Positions 45,081-53,320 of a stretch of 64,000 nt of DNA are shown piece by piece. Source of the stretch: Brenneria populi (GTDB lineage: Bacteria > Pseudomonadota > Gammaproteobacteria > Enterobacterales > Enterobacteriaceae); contig NZ_JAYWTM010000014.1 of NCBI RefSeq assembly GCF_036016195.1, positions 1-64,000 on the forward strand, in the 5' to 3' direction. Under the pieces are notes generated by a model. It had not been told where the DNA came from, did not search any database, and was given only the letters and a program-made list of their open reading frames with translations. A program made the position numbers and the translations under genes. Numbering within the stretch: the first letter of the stretch is position 1; each line of letters opens with the position of its first letter.

Positions 45081-46769
45081 ATGATGCGAAAGAGTGGGTC
45101 ATACCGGGAAACCGACGTCGTGGTGATTGGCGGCGGCGCGACGGGAGCCGGAACATTGCGGGATTGCGCGCTGCGCGGGTTACGCTGCCTGTTGCTTGAA
45201 CGCTACGATATCGCCACCGGGGCCACCGGGCGTAATCATGGACTGCTGCATAGCGGATCGCGGTATGCGGTGACCGATGGCGAATCCGCGCGCGAATGTA
45301 TTGAAGAAAACCAGATTTTGCGGCGTATCGCCCGCCACTGCGTCGAACCCACCGACGGCCTGTTTATCACCCTGCCGGAGGACGATCTCGACTATCAGGC
45401 CCCGTTTATCGCCGCCTGCCGGCGGGCGGGGATCGATGCACGGGCCATCGATCCGCAAGAGGCCCTGCGGCTCGAGCCGGCGGCCAACCCCGCGCTGATC
45501 GGCGCGGTCCGGGTGCCTGACGGTACGGTGGATCCGTTCCGCCTGACCGCGGCCAATATGATCGATGCGCAAGAACACGGCGCCGAGGTGTTGACCTACC
45601 ATGAGGTGATAGGCCTGATCCGCCAGGGCGATCGCATTACCGGCGTACGCGTTTTCGACCATAAAAGCGCGGTAGAAAGCGAAATCTATGCGCGGGTGGT
45701 GGTGAACGCCGCCGGGATTTGGGGTCAGCATATCGCCGAGTACGCCGATCTGCGCGTGCGGATGTTTCCGGCGAAGGGGGCGCTGCTGATTTTGGGGCAC
45801 CGCATTAACAACATGGTGATCAACCGCTGCCGTAAGCCGGCCGATGCCGATATTCTGGTGCCGGGCGACACCATTTCGCTGATCGGCACCACCTCCACCC
45901 ATATCGATTACGATCGGATCGACAATATGACGGTCACTTCCGCGGAGGTGGAGACGCTGATGCGCGAAGGCGCCAAGCTGGCCCCGCAGCTCGCGGCCAC
46001 GCGCATGCTGCGCGCCTATGCCGGCGTTCGTCCGCTGGTGGCCAGCGACAGCGACCCGAGCGGGCGCAGCGTCAGCCGGGGCATTGTGCTGCTCGACCAT
46101 GCCGGCCGCGATGGGCTGGAGGGTTTCATTACCATCACCGGCGGCAAATTGATGACCTACCGGCTGATGGCCGAATGGGTGACGGATAAAATCTGCGAAA
46201 AATTGGCGCACCAGGCGGTTTGCACCACCGCGCAGCGGCCGCTGCCGGGCTCGGAGCCCGCCGGGGAACGCCCGGCCTCCAATGCGTCCGCTTGTTCAGG
46301 GCATGCGGGCAAACAACGCGCCCCGTCATCGCCGCTATCCGCGCCGCTGCGCGGATCGGCCGTTTATCGTCATGGCGAACGCGCCGCTCGTCTGCTGTCC
46401 GGCGAACGTCTGGACGGCAGCCTGGTATGCGAATGCGAGGCGGTCACCACCGGCGAAGTGCGTTACGCGGTGGCGTCGCTCCAGGTGAATAATCTGATCG
46501 ATCTGCGCCGGCGAACCCGCGTCGGGATGGGAACCTGCCAGGGCGAGCTGTGCGCCTGCCGGGCCGCCGGACTGCTGTGCCGGTTTGGGCAGACGACGCC
46601 GCTCGAATCCATCGCCCAACTGAGCCAGTTTCTGAATGAACGCTGGAAGGGCATTCGCCCGGTCGCCTGGGGAAACACCTTGCGAGAAAGCGAGTTTACC
46701 AGCTGGGTTTATCAGGGATTATGCGGTTTGTCCGCCGACGACGGCGAGGAGGAACGCCATGCGCTATGA
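45081..46769 (+). CDS. glpA: Anaerobic glycerol-3-phosphate dehydrogenase subunit A
   Basis: 562 residues (E. coli GlpA is 542). An N-terminal FAD motif VVVIGGGATGAGTLRD (about 12-27) is followed by the oxidoreductase domain and a C-terminal BFD-like [2Fe-2S] domain with cysteines in VCECEAV and GTCQGELCACR. It oxidises glycerol-3-phosphate to dihydroxyacetone phosphate with GlpB and the membrane anchor GlpC, feeding quinones in anaerobic respiration. The extra length lies mostly in a Ser/Ala/Gly-rich linker at about residues 393-420. Its end overlaps glpB by 11 bp. Confidence 0.95.
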   Translation: MMRKSGSYRETDVVVIGGGATGAGTLRDCALRGLRCLLLERYDIATGATGRNHGLLHSGSRYAVTDGESARECIEENQILRRIARHCVEPTDGLFITLPEDDLDYQAPFIAACRRAGIDARAIDPQEALRLEPAANPALIGAVRVPDGTVDPFRLTAANMIDAQEHGAEVLTYHEVIGLIRQGDRITGVRVFDHKSAVESEIYARVVVNAAGIWGQHIAEYADLRVRMFPAKGALLILGHRINNMVINRCRKPADADILVPGDTISLIGTTSTHIDYDRIDNMTVTSAEVETLMREGAKLAPQLAATRMLRAYAGVRPLVASDSDPSGRSVSRGIVLLDHAGRDGLEGFITITGGKLMTYRLMAEWVTDKICEKLAHQAVCTTAQRPLPGSEPAGERPASNASACSGHAGKQRAPSSPLSAPLRGSAVYRHGERAARLLSGERLDGSLVCECEAVTTGEVRYAVASLQVNNLIDLRRRTRVGMGTCQGELCACRAAGLLCRFGQTTPLESIAQLSQFLNERWKGIRPVAWGNTLRESEFTSWVYQGLCGLSADDGEEERHAL

Positions 46770-48012
46770 CGTGGTCATTATCGGCGGCGGGCTGGCGGGG
46801 TTAACCTGCGGCATCCGCCTATCCGAGCGGGGAAAACGCTGCGCCATCATCAGCGCCGGGCAGAGCGCGCTGCATTTCTCTTCCGGCGCGCTGGATTTGC
46901 TGGCTTGTCTGCCGGACGGGCAGCCGGTCGATCACCCTATCGAGGCGCTGGCCGAACTGGCTCGTCAGGCGCCGCGCCACCCCTATTCGCTGATGGGGCG
47001 CGCCAGCGTCGTTGCGCTCCTGCCGCAGGCTGAGGCGCTGCTGGCGCGCAGCTCGCTGGCCATGCTGGGCGATTACCGGCAAAACCACCTACGCATGACG
47101 CCGTTGGGCAAGTTTCGTCCCTGCTGGCTGAGCCCGTCTGATAGCGTCGCCCGCGGCTTGCCCAGCATCGGTGATTGGGAACGGCCGCTGGTCGCCGGCA
47201 TTGAGGGATTTCTCGATTTTCAGCCCCGGATTGTTGCCGGGGCGCTTCAGCGTCAGGGGATCGCCGCCCGCAGCGGCGATTTGAAGCTGCCGCTGCTCGA
47301 TCGGCTGCGCGGCAATCCCAGCGAATTCCGGGCGGTGAATATTTCCCGCGTCCTTGATAGCGCGGAAAACCTGGCGGCGCTGGCGGAAGAACTGACGCGA
47401 TTAGCCAGCGGCAACGATGGGGTGATTATGCCCGCTTGTCTGGGGCTGGACGCGCCTTCCGCGCTGAGCGAATTGGTGGGAAAACCGGTGCGCCTGCTGC
47501 CGACGTTGCCACCCTCCGTTCCGGGACTGCGGCTGCATCAGGCGTTGCTGCGCCGCTTTCGCCAGTCGGGGGGAGTCGTCATGCCCGGCGATCGGGTGGA
47601 GCGGGCCAGTCTGGAGGAGCCGGAGGCGGCGCTCTATACCCGCAACCATCAGGATATTCCGCTGCGCGCCAAACGGGTTGTGCTGGCCAGCGGCAGTTTC
47701 TTTAGCAACGGTCTTTCCGCGCGGTTCGACAGGGTTATTGAACCGGTTTTTGGGCTGGATGTGCGTTTTGAGGCGCAGCGGGAAGCCTGGAGCCGGCAGG
47801 ATGTGTTCGCCGCGCAGCCTTATATGCAGTTCGGCGTCATCACCGACGAACATCTGCACCCGCGCATCGGCGGTAAAACGGCGGGCAGCCTGTATGCCGT
47901 CGGCGCCGTGCTGGAAGGGTTCGATCCTATTACGCAAGGGTGCGGCGCGGGCGTCTCGATGCTGAGCGCGTTGTATGCGGCCGACCTGATCCTGAAGGAG
48001 GATCAATCATGA
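46759..48012 (+). CDS. glpB: Anaerobic glycerol-3-phosphate dehydrogenase subunit B
   Basis: 417 residues from the ATG at 46759 behind a strong GAGGAGGA site. It starts MRYDVVIIGGGLAGLTCGIRLSERGKRC, an FMN/FAD dinucleotide fold as in GlpB; the longer frame upstream lies within glpA. It forms the soluble catalytic dimer with GlpA. It overlaps glpA by 11 bp and glpC by 4 bp, so the three subunits are translationally coupled. Confidence 0.95.
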   Translation: MRYDVVIIGGGLAGLTCGIRLSERGKRCAIISAGQSALHFSSGALDLLACLPDGQPVDHPIEALAELARQAPRHPYSLMGRASVVALLPQAEALLARSSLAMLGDYRQNHLRMTPLGKFRPCWLSPSDSVARGLPSIGDWERPLVAGIEGFLDFQPRIVAGALQRQGIAARSGDLKLPLLDRLRGNPSEFRAVNISRVLDSAENLAALAEELTRLASGNDGVIMPACLGLDAPSALSELVGKPVRLLPTLPPSVPGLRLHQALLRRFRQSGGVVMPGDRVERASLEEPEAALYTRNHQDIPLRAKRVVLASGSFFSNGLSARFDRVIEPVFGLDVRFEAQREAWSRQDVFAAQPYMQFGVITDEHLHPRIGGKTAGSLYAVGAVLEGFDPITQGCGAGVSMLSALYAADLILKEDQS

Positions 48013-49211
48013 GTTTGCCGGCCGATAACAGTTTCGAAAATTGTATCAAATGTACGGTGTGCACCACCTATTGTCCGGTGTCGCGGGTTAATCCCCTCTA
48101 TCCGGGGCCGAAACAGGCCGGGCCGGACGGCGAGCGCCTGCGCCGCAAGGATCCCACGTTGTATGATGAGGCTCTGAAGTACTGCACCAACTGCAAGCGC
48201 TGCGAAGTGGCCTGTCCGTCGGACGTCAAAATCGGCGATATCATTCAGCGCGCGAAGACCAGCTACGGTACGCACCGGCCCTCGCTGCGCGACGCCATTC
48301 TGAGCCATACCGATCTGATGGGCGCGGTTTCCACGCCCTTTGCTCCGCTGGTGAATACCGCCACCGCGCTAAAGCCGGTGCGCCAGCTGTTGGATAAGGC
48401 CCTAAAGATCGACCATCGCCGCCAACTGCCGAAGTACTCTTTCGGCACCTTCCGCCGCTGGTATCGTCAGCAGGCGGAAACACAGCGGCGCTACCCCGAG
48501 CAGATCGCCTACTTTCATGGCTGCTACGTTAACTACAATCATCCTCAGTTGGGCAAGGACCTGATCCGGGTTTTCAACGCGCTGAATGTGGGCGTGCAGC
48601 TGTTAACCAAAGAGAAGTGCTGCGGCGTGCCGCTGATCGCCAATGGCTTTCACGATCGGGCGCGAAAGCAGGCGCGGGTGAACATCGCCTCGCTGGACGA
48701 AGCCATCAACGGCAAGGCGATTCCGGTAGTGGCGACATCGTCCAGCTGCGCTTTCACGCTGCGCGATGAGTATCCGCACCTATTGGGCGTTGATACCGCC
48801 TCTATCCGCGACGGCGTTGAGCTGGCGACCCGCCGGCTCTATCGCCTGTTGGAAGAGCAAAAGCGCCGGCTGCCGCTACGTCCGCTGTCGCTGCGAGTGG
48901 CCTATCACACGCCCTGTCATCTGGAAAAAATGGGCTGGACCGCCTACACGCTGGCGCTGTTGCAGCGTATTCCCGGTATCGAGCTTATGGTGCTGGACTC
49001 CCAGTGCTGCGGCATCGCCGGAACCTACGGCTTTAAAAAAGAGAACTATGCCACCGCGCAGGGTATCGGCGCGTCGCTGTTTCGCCAGATCGAGGAGAGC
49101 GGCGCCGACCTGGTGATCACCGATTGCGAAACCTGCAAATGGCAAATCGAAATGTCCACCGGCAAACCCTGCGAACACCCGATAACCCTGCTGGCGCGGG
49201 CGCTGATCTAG
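48009..49211 (+). CDS. glpC: Anaerobic glycerol-3-phosphate dehydrogenase subunit C (Fe-S anchor)
   Basis: 400 residues from the ATG at 48009. Two 4Fe-4S motifs, CIKCTVCTTYCP (about 12-23) and CTNCKRCEVACP (about 59-70), are followed by two cysteine-rich CCG domains (CCGVPLIANG, CCGIAGTYG). It ties GlpAB to the membrane and passes electrons to the quinone pool. Last gene of the operon; a repeat region follows. Confidence 0.95.
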   Translation: MSLPADNSFENCIKCTVCTTYCPVSRVNPLYPGPKQAGPDGERLRRKDPTLYDEALKYCTNCKRCEVACPSDVKIGDIIQRAKTSYGTHRPSLRDAILSHTDLMGAVSTPFAPLVNTATALKPVRQLLDKALKIDHRRQLPKYSFGTFRRWYRQQAETQRRYPEQIAYFHGCYVNYNHPQLGKDLIRVFNALNVGVQLLTKEKCCGVPLIANGFHDRARKQARVNIASLDEAINGKAIPVVATSSSCAFTLRDEYPHLLGVDTASIRDGVELATRRLYRLLEEQKRRLPLRPLSLRVAYHTPCHLEKMGWTAYTLALLQRIPGIELMVLDSQCCGIAGTYGFKKENYATAQGIGASLFRQIEESGADLVITDCETCKWQIEMSTGKPCEHPITLLARALI

Positions 49212-49323
49212 CTGTGGAGGCGGTCCGAGCCGTGGGCGCGAATGTCGAAGGTATCGCGTAACGGCGACACCATTTTGCTACGCGAAATGGAACAGCGCTG
49301 GCGCTGGCCGGCAGGGATTGTCC

Positions 49324-49485
49324 GCCATAAAAAATCGCCGGGAGCGATTTTCAACGTTGCTTGCGACGGCCCGAAGGGGGGCGGGCAGGACGCCCGCCAT
49401 AAAAAATCGCCGGGAGCGATTTTCAACGTTGCTTGCGACGGCCCGAAGGGGGGCGGGCAGGATGCCCGCCATAAAAAGTCGCCGT
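49324..49485 (+). repeat. Tandem 72-bp hairpin modules (two copies plus partial third)
   Basis: Copies at 49324-49395 and 49396-49467 differ at one base (C/T near the end); a third begins at 49468 and degrades after about 18 bp. Each copy has hairpin A (arms AAAATCGC and GCGATTTT around CGGGA), then CAAC, hairpin B (GTTGC-TT-GCGAC), GGCCC, and hairpin C (GGCGGGC / GCCCGCC with loop AGGAC or AGGAT). Apparent protein frames across it are repeat artefacts. It lies in the 339-bp gap between glpC and the broken rpn gene; the rest of that gap shows no gene. Confidence 0.85.
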
Positions 49486-49550
49486 TTGCGCCGTAAGAGG
49501 CGGCCAATTTATGCGCATTGCACGCTTTCGCAACGTCGGGATTCATACAC

Positions 49551-50641
49551 TTATCCCGCAGAGACCGTCAATTGCGCCATCTCCTCGTCGGACAGCTGGG
49601 TAATCTGCTGAACCTGTTCGCGCGCCATGCCGTTTTGCAGCAGTTGGCGGGCAATCTGCCGCGCGCTGGTTTTTATGCCCTGCTCAATCCCTCGTTCAAG
49701 ACCTTGCTCAATACCTTGTTCGATTCCCTGCGCCCTACCCTGTATCACCCCGGCCTGCATTCCCTCTTCAAATCCCATCTGTTTCAACTGCTGGGCTATG
49801 GTCATTATCTCCTCCCTATCCGTTGATAACGGCTCTGCCACCCTCGCGATAAAATCGGCGGGGCTGGATGTATTGCCGGTGTGCGCGATGTAATACAGCA
49901 ACGCCCGCTTCTGCGTCAGCGGTACCTGCCAGCGCTCAAATAATAACCCGATGTCCCGCGCCACTTCCAGCATGTCCCTCGTCCTAATATGTTTTTGCAC
50001 CAGCTCCAGCAGCGCCGCACGCCGGTGGGTTTTTATCTCCTCGTCGGGAATAACAGTCAGGTCGATGAGCGGGAAGGCGTTAACGTATATTCGCTTCGCT
50101 AACTCCGCATCGGCGAACGCATCCAGCCAGCGCAGGCTGTACGGATACGGCCGCCGCTCCCCTTGATAAAACAGCAGCGGCACCACCAGCGGCAGCTGTT
50201 TATGACCTTGTTCAAGATGTTGCTGCATCACCGCCAGGCAGTAACGCATCAGGCGGAACGCCATCATCCTGTCCGGCGTGCTTTGATGCTCAATCAGGCA
50301 GTAGATATATACTCGTCATACTTCAAGTTGCATGTGCGTTGGCTTTCCTCGCTCACCCCAGTCACTTACCGGTGTAAGCTCCAGGGGATTCGCTGCGTCG
50401 CCGCCTTCCTGCAACTCGAATTATTTAGAGTATAGCCGGCTCCGGCGCGGGTATTGAGCGAGTAGAGCATATCCGCTACCCGAGCGCGCAGCGCTTCATC
50501 GACAAACGAGGCCGACTCCCGCCGCAGCGTGGTGAAATCGCAGTGCGCGCCGATATCCGGCGGCAGGTGGATGGCGAAAAAATCCCGCGCCACCGTAATA
50601 TCGCTGAGAAACAGTTTGAATACCTTATCGTGTGATTGCAT
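49551..50641 (-). pseudogene. Rpn family recombination-promoting nuclease, disrupted by a MITE
   Basis: The N-terminal part (50641 to about 50435; MQSHDKVFKLFLSDITVARDFF... to ...LNTRAGAG) and C-terminal part (about 50307 to 49551; IYCLIEHQSTPD... to stop) are the two halves of a PD-(D/E)XK Rpn/YhgA-type nuclease. They are separated by a 123-bp element. Removing the element and one TA leaves 966 bp, a continuous 322-codon frame that reads through the junction as GYIYCLIEHQS, the expected family sequence. The tail carries a GIEQGIEQGLERG repeat common in this family. The C-terminal frame alone (from 50267) would lack the N-terminal catalytic residues, so the gene is probably non-functional. 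Confidence 0.88.
50310..50432. mobile_element. 123-bp MITE inserted in the rpn gene
   Basis: Terminal inverted repeats begin TACTC and end GAGTA, extending imperfectly inward with shared TTC(A/G)AGTTGCA. It is flanked by TA on both sides, a TA target duplication as left by IS630/Tc1-type transposases. The intact target can be rebuilt exactly from the coding frame. It has no coding capacity, so movement would need a transposase in trans. Confidence 0.85.
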
Positions 50642-50740
50642 GTCGTCCCTGACGTATAGCGCTCCCTGTGCGCGGCAGGATAGCGCATGGCGATGGCGGG
50701 TAAAGATAACCCGCCGCGCCCTGCGAAGCTCCTCGCAAGA

Positions 50741-50885
50741 AAAAATCGCCGGGAGCGATTTTTAACGTCGCTTGCGACGGCCCTTTGGGCGAGTCCCAGG
50801 GATGGGACGAGTAAAAAATCGTCGGGAGCGATTTTCAACGTCACGCAGTGACGGCCCCTGGGAGACGGGCGGGATGGCGGTATAA
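50741..50885 (+). repeat. Two adjacent hairpin modules upstream of ryhB
   Basis: Module 1: hairpin A arms AAAATCGC and GCGATTTT with loop CGGGA (50742-50762), hairpin B GTCGC-TT-GCGAC (50767-50778), GCCC-TTT-GGGC, and hairpin C GTCCCA-GGGA-TGGGAC (50793-50808). Module 2: hairpin A AAAATCGT with GCGATTTT (50815-50835, one T-G pair), hairpin B GTCAC-GCA-GTGAC (50840-50852), then GGCCC and a degraded end. The change GTCGC/GCGAC to GTCAC/GTGAC is compensatory. Confidence 0.8.
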
Positions 50886-50901
50886 AAAACGCTTTACAAA
50901 C

Positions 50902-50920
50902 GAGAATGATAATGATTATT
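50902..50920 (+). promoter_or_regulatory. Fur box in ryhB promoter
   Basis: GAGAATGATAATGATTATT matches the 19-bp Fur consensus at 16 of 19 positions. It overlaps the space between a TTTACA -35 (50893-50898) and a TATTAT -10 (50917-50922), so iron-loaded Fur would block ryhB transcription. Confidence 0.88.
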
Positions 50921-50928
50921 ATTGCATG

Positions 50929-51031
50929 GCGTTCCGGGGAAGCCGATATAGCGGGTTTTCCGTGAAGGCACGACATTGCTCACATTGCTTCCAGTATTTA
51001 TTTTAGCCAGCTCGGGTGCTGGCTTTTTTTT
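50929..51031 (+). ncRNA. ryhB: Small RNA RyhB
   Basis: The core GCACGACATTGCTCACATTG followed by CTTCCAGTA (50968-50996) is the highly conserved pairing region of enterobacterial RyhB. It is followed by an intrinsic terminator (AGCCAGC / GCTGGCT, 51005-51024) with eight T, which also forms the Hfq tail. The start is set from the -10 box and is approximate. RyhB is made under iron starvation and, with Hfq and RNase E, represses mRNAs of non-essential iron proteins. In E. coli ryhB lies near yhhX/yhhW; here yhhW follows directly. Confidence 0.93.
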
Positions 51032-51060
51032 ATGCCATTTCTTCCCTCAATTTTTTGCGA

Positions 51061-51104
51061 CTCCCATCCCCGGCGCGACGTCGAAAATTTCTCCCGGAAA
51101 TTTT
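51061..51104 (-). repeat. Inverted partial hairpin module
   Basis: Read on the minus strand, arms AAAATTTC and GAAATTTT (8 bp, perfect) close a CGGGA loop, followed by CGACGTCGC and GGGGATGGGAGTC, remnants of hairpins B and C. The 8-5-8 geometry and loop match the other modules while the stem sequence is different. It lies between ryhB and yhhW. Confidence 0.6.
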
Positions 51105-51190
51105 TTGAACGGGACGTTAAGTTTTTTCCGCTATCTTATTCGCCGCGGCCCGTTAGACTTTAACTTAACGACTATACGGGAGACGCCGAC

Positions 51191-51886
51191 ATGATCTATT
51201 CACGTAAAGCGCAGCAGCGCGGACACGCCAATCACGGCTGGCTGGATAGCTGGCATACGTTCTCGTTTGCGGATTATTACGATCCGGAGTTCATGGGGTT
51301 CTCGGCGCTGCGCGTCATCAATGAAGACCGGATTGCAGGCGGACAGGGATTTGGTACGCATCCGCATAAGGATATGGAGATTCTGACCTATGTGCTGGAT
51401 GGCGCGGTAGAGCATCAGGATAGCATGGGGAACAAGACGCGGATTCAGGCAGGCGAGTTTCAGATAATGAGCGCCGGTACGGGGATTCGCCATTCGGAGT
51501 ACAACGCCAGCGGCGACGAACTGCTGCACCTGTATCAGATCTGGATTATTCCGCAAAAGAGCGGGCTGGCGCCGCGCTATGAGCAAAAGCGTTTCGATAT
51601 TCCGCAGGGGCGTCAGTTGGTTCTGTCGCCGGATGCCCGTGACGGTTCGCTGAAAGTTTTCCAGGATATGACGCTGTGGCGCTGGGCGCTGAAAGCGCGG
51701 GAGCAGTCGATTTATCAGGTTCAGGCCGGACGCCGGGTGTGGATCCAGGTGGTCCGCGGCAGCGTGGCGATTAACGGTCATCAGGCGATCGTTAGCGACG
51801 CTTTCGCCATTTGGGATGAGGAAACGCTATCGATTCATGCCGATAAAGAGAGCGAAATCCTGTTGTTTGATTTACCGCCGGCGTAA
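51191..51886 (+). CDS. yhhW: Pirin family protein YhhW (quercetin 2,3-dioxygenase-like)
   Basis: 231 residues, a bicupin of the pirin family. MIYSRKAQQRGHANHGWLDSWHTFSFADYYDPEFMGF at the N-terminus and the metal-ligand histidines in GTHPHKDMEILTYVLDGAVEHQDS are as in E. coli YhhW, which cleaves quercetin in vitro. Cytosolic; physiological role unknown. It lies between ryhB and gntR as in E. coli, without yhhX/yhhY. Confidence 0.93.
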   Translation: MIYSRKAQQRGHANHGWLDSWHTFSFADYYDPEFMGFSALRVINEDRIAGGQGFGTHPHKDMEILTYVLDGAVEHQDSMGNKTRIQAGEFQIMSAGTGIRHSEYNASGDELLHLYQIWIIPQKSGLAPRYEQKRFDIPQGRQLVLSPDARDGSLKVFQDMTLWRWALKAREQSIYQVQAGRRVWIQVVRGSVAINGHQAIVSDAFAIWDEETLSIHADKESEILLFDLPPA

Positions 51887-52004
51887 GGGCTGCCGCGAAG
51901 GGAAAACCGTGGGCGCGTTCACGGTTTTCTCTTGTCGGATCGCTATATTGCCCAGGCAGTCTGTTTCGTTATGCTGCGTTAGCCGGTTACGGCAAGACGG
52001 AAAA

Positions 52005-52080
52005 AAACCTAAGCACCACCCGCCTTTTACGTCGTCCCATCGGGAGCGGAGGCGCGGTGGTGTTTAGGTTTATTTTTTTG
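52005..52080 (+). terminator. Long-stem terminator between yhhW and gntR
   Basis: AAACCTAAGCACCACC (52005-52020) pairs with GGTGGTGTTTAGGTTT (52056-52071), 16 bp with one G-T pair, followed by TATTTTTTTG. The 35-nt loop is long for a terminator, so it could instead be a leader structure of gntR. Confidence 0.55.
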
Positions 52081-52118
52081 TTAGACTCCAGCTCAATATT
52101 TTCAAGCGTTCTCCGTGG

Positions 52119-53117
52119 ATGATGAAGAAGAAAAGACCGGTTCTCCAGGATGTTGCCGATCGGGTGGGCATAACTAAAATGACGGTAAGCCGCTATTTAC
52201 GTAACCCGGATCAGGTTTCTGCGGCACTGCAGGAAAAGATAGCCATCGCGCTTGACGAGTTAGGCTATATCCCCAATCAGGCGCCCAATATGCTGTCCAG
52301 CGCCACCAGCCGGGCGATCGGCGTTCTGCTGCCGTCGTTGACCAACCAGGTATTCGCGGAAGTGCTGCGCGGCATTGAACGGGTCACCGACGCTCACGGC
52401 TATCAAACCATGCTGGCTCACTATGGCTATCATCCCGAAAAAGAAGAGCAGAGGTTAACGTCGCTGCTGGCCTATAACATCGACGGTTTGATCCTGGCGG
52501 AGCGTTTTCATACGGACCGTACCCGGCAGATGATCGATGTCGCCGGTATTCCCGTGGTGGAGCTGATGGATTCGGTTTCCCCCTGTCTGGATATGGCGGT
52601 TGGGTTCGATAATTTCGAGGCGGCCCGGCAGATGACCCGGCATATGGTTGCTCTGGGGTATCGTCATGTGGTTTATCTTGGCGCGCGTAAGGATGAACGC
52701 ACCATCACCAAATGCCGCGGTTATGAACAGGCTATGCAGGAGAGCCGGCTGGCGAGCCATAGCGTGATGAGCGAACGGGCGTCCTCCTATTCGCTGGGCG
52801 GCGAACTACTGCGGCAGGCGCAGGCCGAATATCCGCAGGTCGACAGTATTTTTTGCACCAATGACGACTTGGCCGTCGGCGCGATGTTCGAGTGTCTGCG
52901 TCAGGGGCTGCGCGTGCCGCAGGATATGGGCGTCGTGGGGTTTCATGGTCACGACATCGGCCAGACCATGGTGCCGAAGCTGGCCAGCGTGCTGACGCCC
53001 CGCGAACGCATGGGCCAGATTGGCGCGGAGCGTCTGTTGCAGCGTTTGCGCGGCGAACACGTTGAGCCGGCCATGGTCGATGTGGGATTCACCCTGCTGG
53101 ACGGCGGGAGTATCTAG
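52119..53117 (+). CDS. gntR: Gluconate operon repressor GntR (LacI family)
   Basis: 332 residues with a LacI-type helix-turn-helix at the start (PVLQDVADRVGITKMTVSRYL) and a sugar-binding domain. Strong overall agreement with E. coli GntR, e.g. PSLTNQVFAEVLRGIE, FCTNDDLAVGA and LASVLTPRERMG. It represses gluconate uptake genes until gluconate binds. A pair of GntR-type operators lies after it, before gntT. gntK, which follows gntR in E. coli, is absent. Confidence 0.94.
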   Translation: MMKKKRPVLQDVADRVGITKMTVSRYLRNPDQVSAALQEKIAIALDELGYIPNQAPNMLSSATSRAIGVLLPSLTNQVFAEVLRGIERVTDAHGYQTMLAHYGYHPEKEEQRLTSLLAYNIDGLILAERFHTDRTRQMIDVAGIPVVELMDSVSPCLDMAVGFDNFEAARQMTRHMVALGYRHVVYLGARKDERTITKCRGYEQAMQESRLASHSVMSERASSYSLGGELLRQAQAEYPQVDSIFCTNDDLAVGAMFECLRQGLRVPQDMGVVGFHGHDIGQTMVPKLASVLTPRERMGQIGAERLLQRLRGEHVEPAMVDVGFTLLDGGSI

Positions 53118-53265
53118 CTGAATAATAGCGATTTTTATCGTTATTATTCATGTCTTTCGGGCGTCTTGATACGCCGGACGCGCTGGTCGTTAAATCAACG
53201 ATTTCTGATTATTTGATCCCCATCCCAAAATGGAAATTAAAGCCGGTTATTGGTTTTACTTTCGA

Positions 53266-53295
53266 ATGTTACCGGTATCATGGTATCGGTAACAT
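53266..53295 (+). promoter_or_regulatory. Double GntR operator before gntT
   Basis: ATGTTACCGGTATCAT (53266-53281) is followed with a 2-bp overlap by ATGGTATCGGTAACAT (53280-53295), its near mirror image. Both resemble the E. coli GntR operator ATGTTACC-GTAACAT. They sit 25-55 bp before the gntT start, so GntR very likely represses gntT. Confidence 0.8.
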
Positions 53296-53320
53296 TCATT
53301 GATAACCGGAGAAACAGATT

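Larger units (their letters stand above)
50642..51190. other. Intergenic region with hairpin modules and ryhB
   Basis: A 549-bp gap that holds two hairpin modules (50741-50885), the Fur site and ryhB (50902-51031), an inverted partial module (51061-51104) and the yhhW promoter region. No protein gene is supported. Confidence 0.7.

Noticed and set aside
49208..49546. A minus-strand open frame of 112 codons with an internal protein repeat
   Set aside because: The repeat unit is the 72-bp tandem DNA module; frames across it are open by chance on both strands, with no ribosome-binding site or homology.
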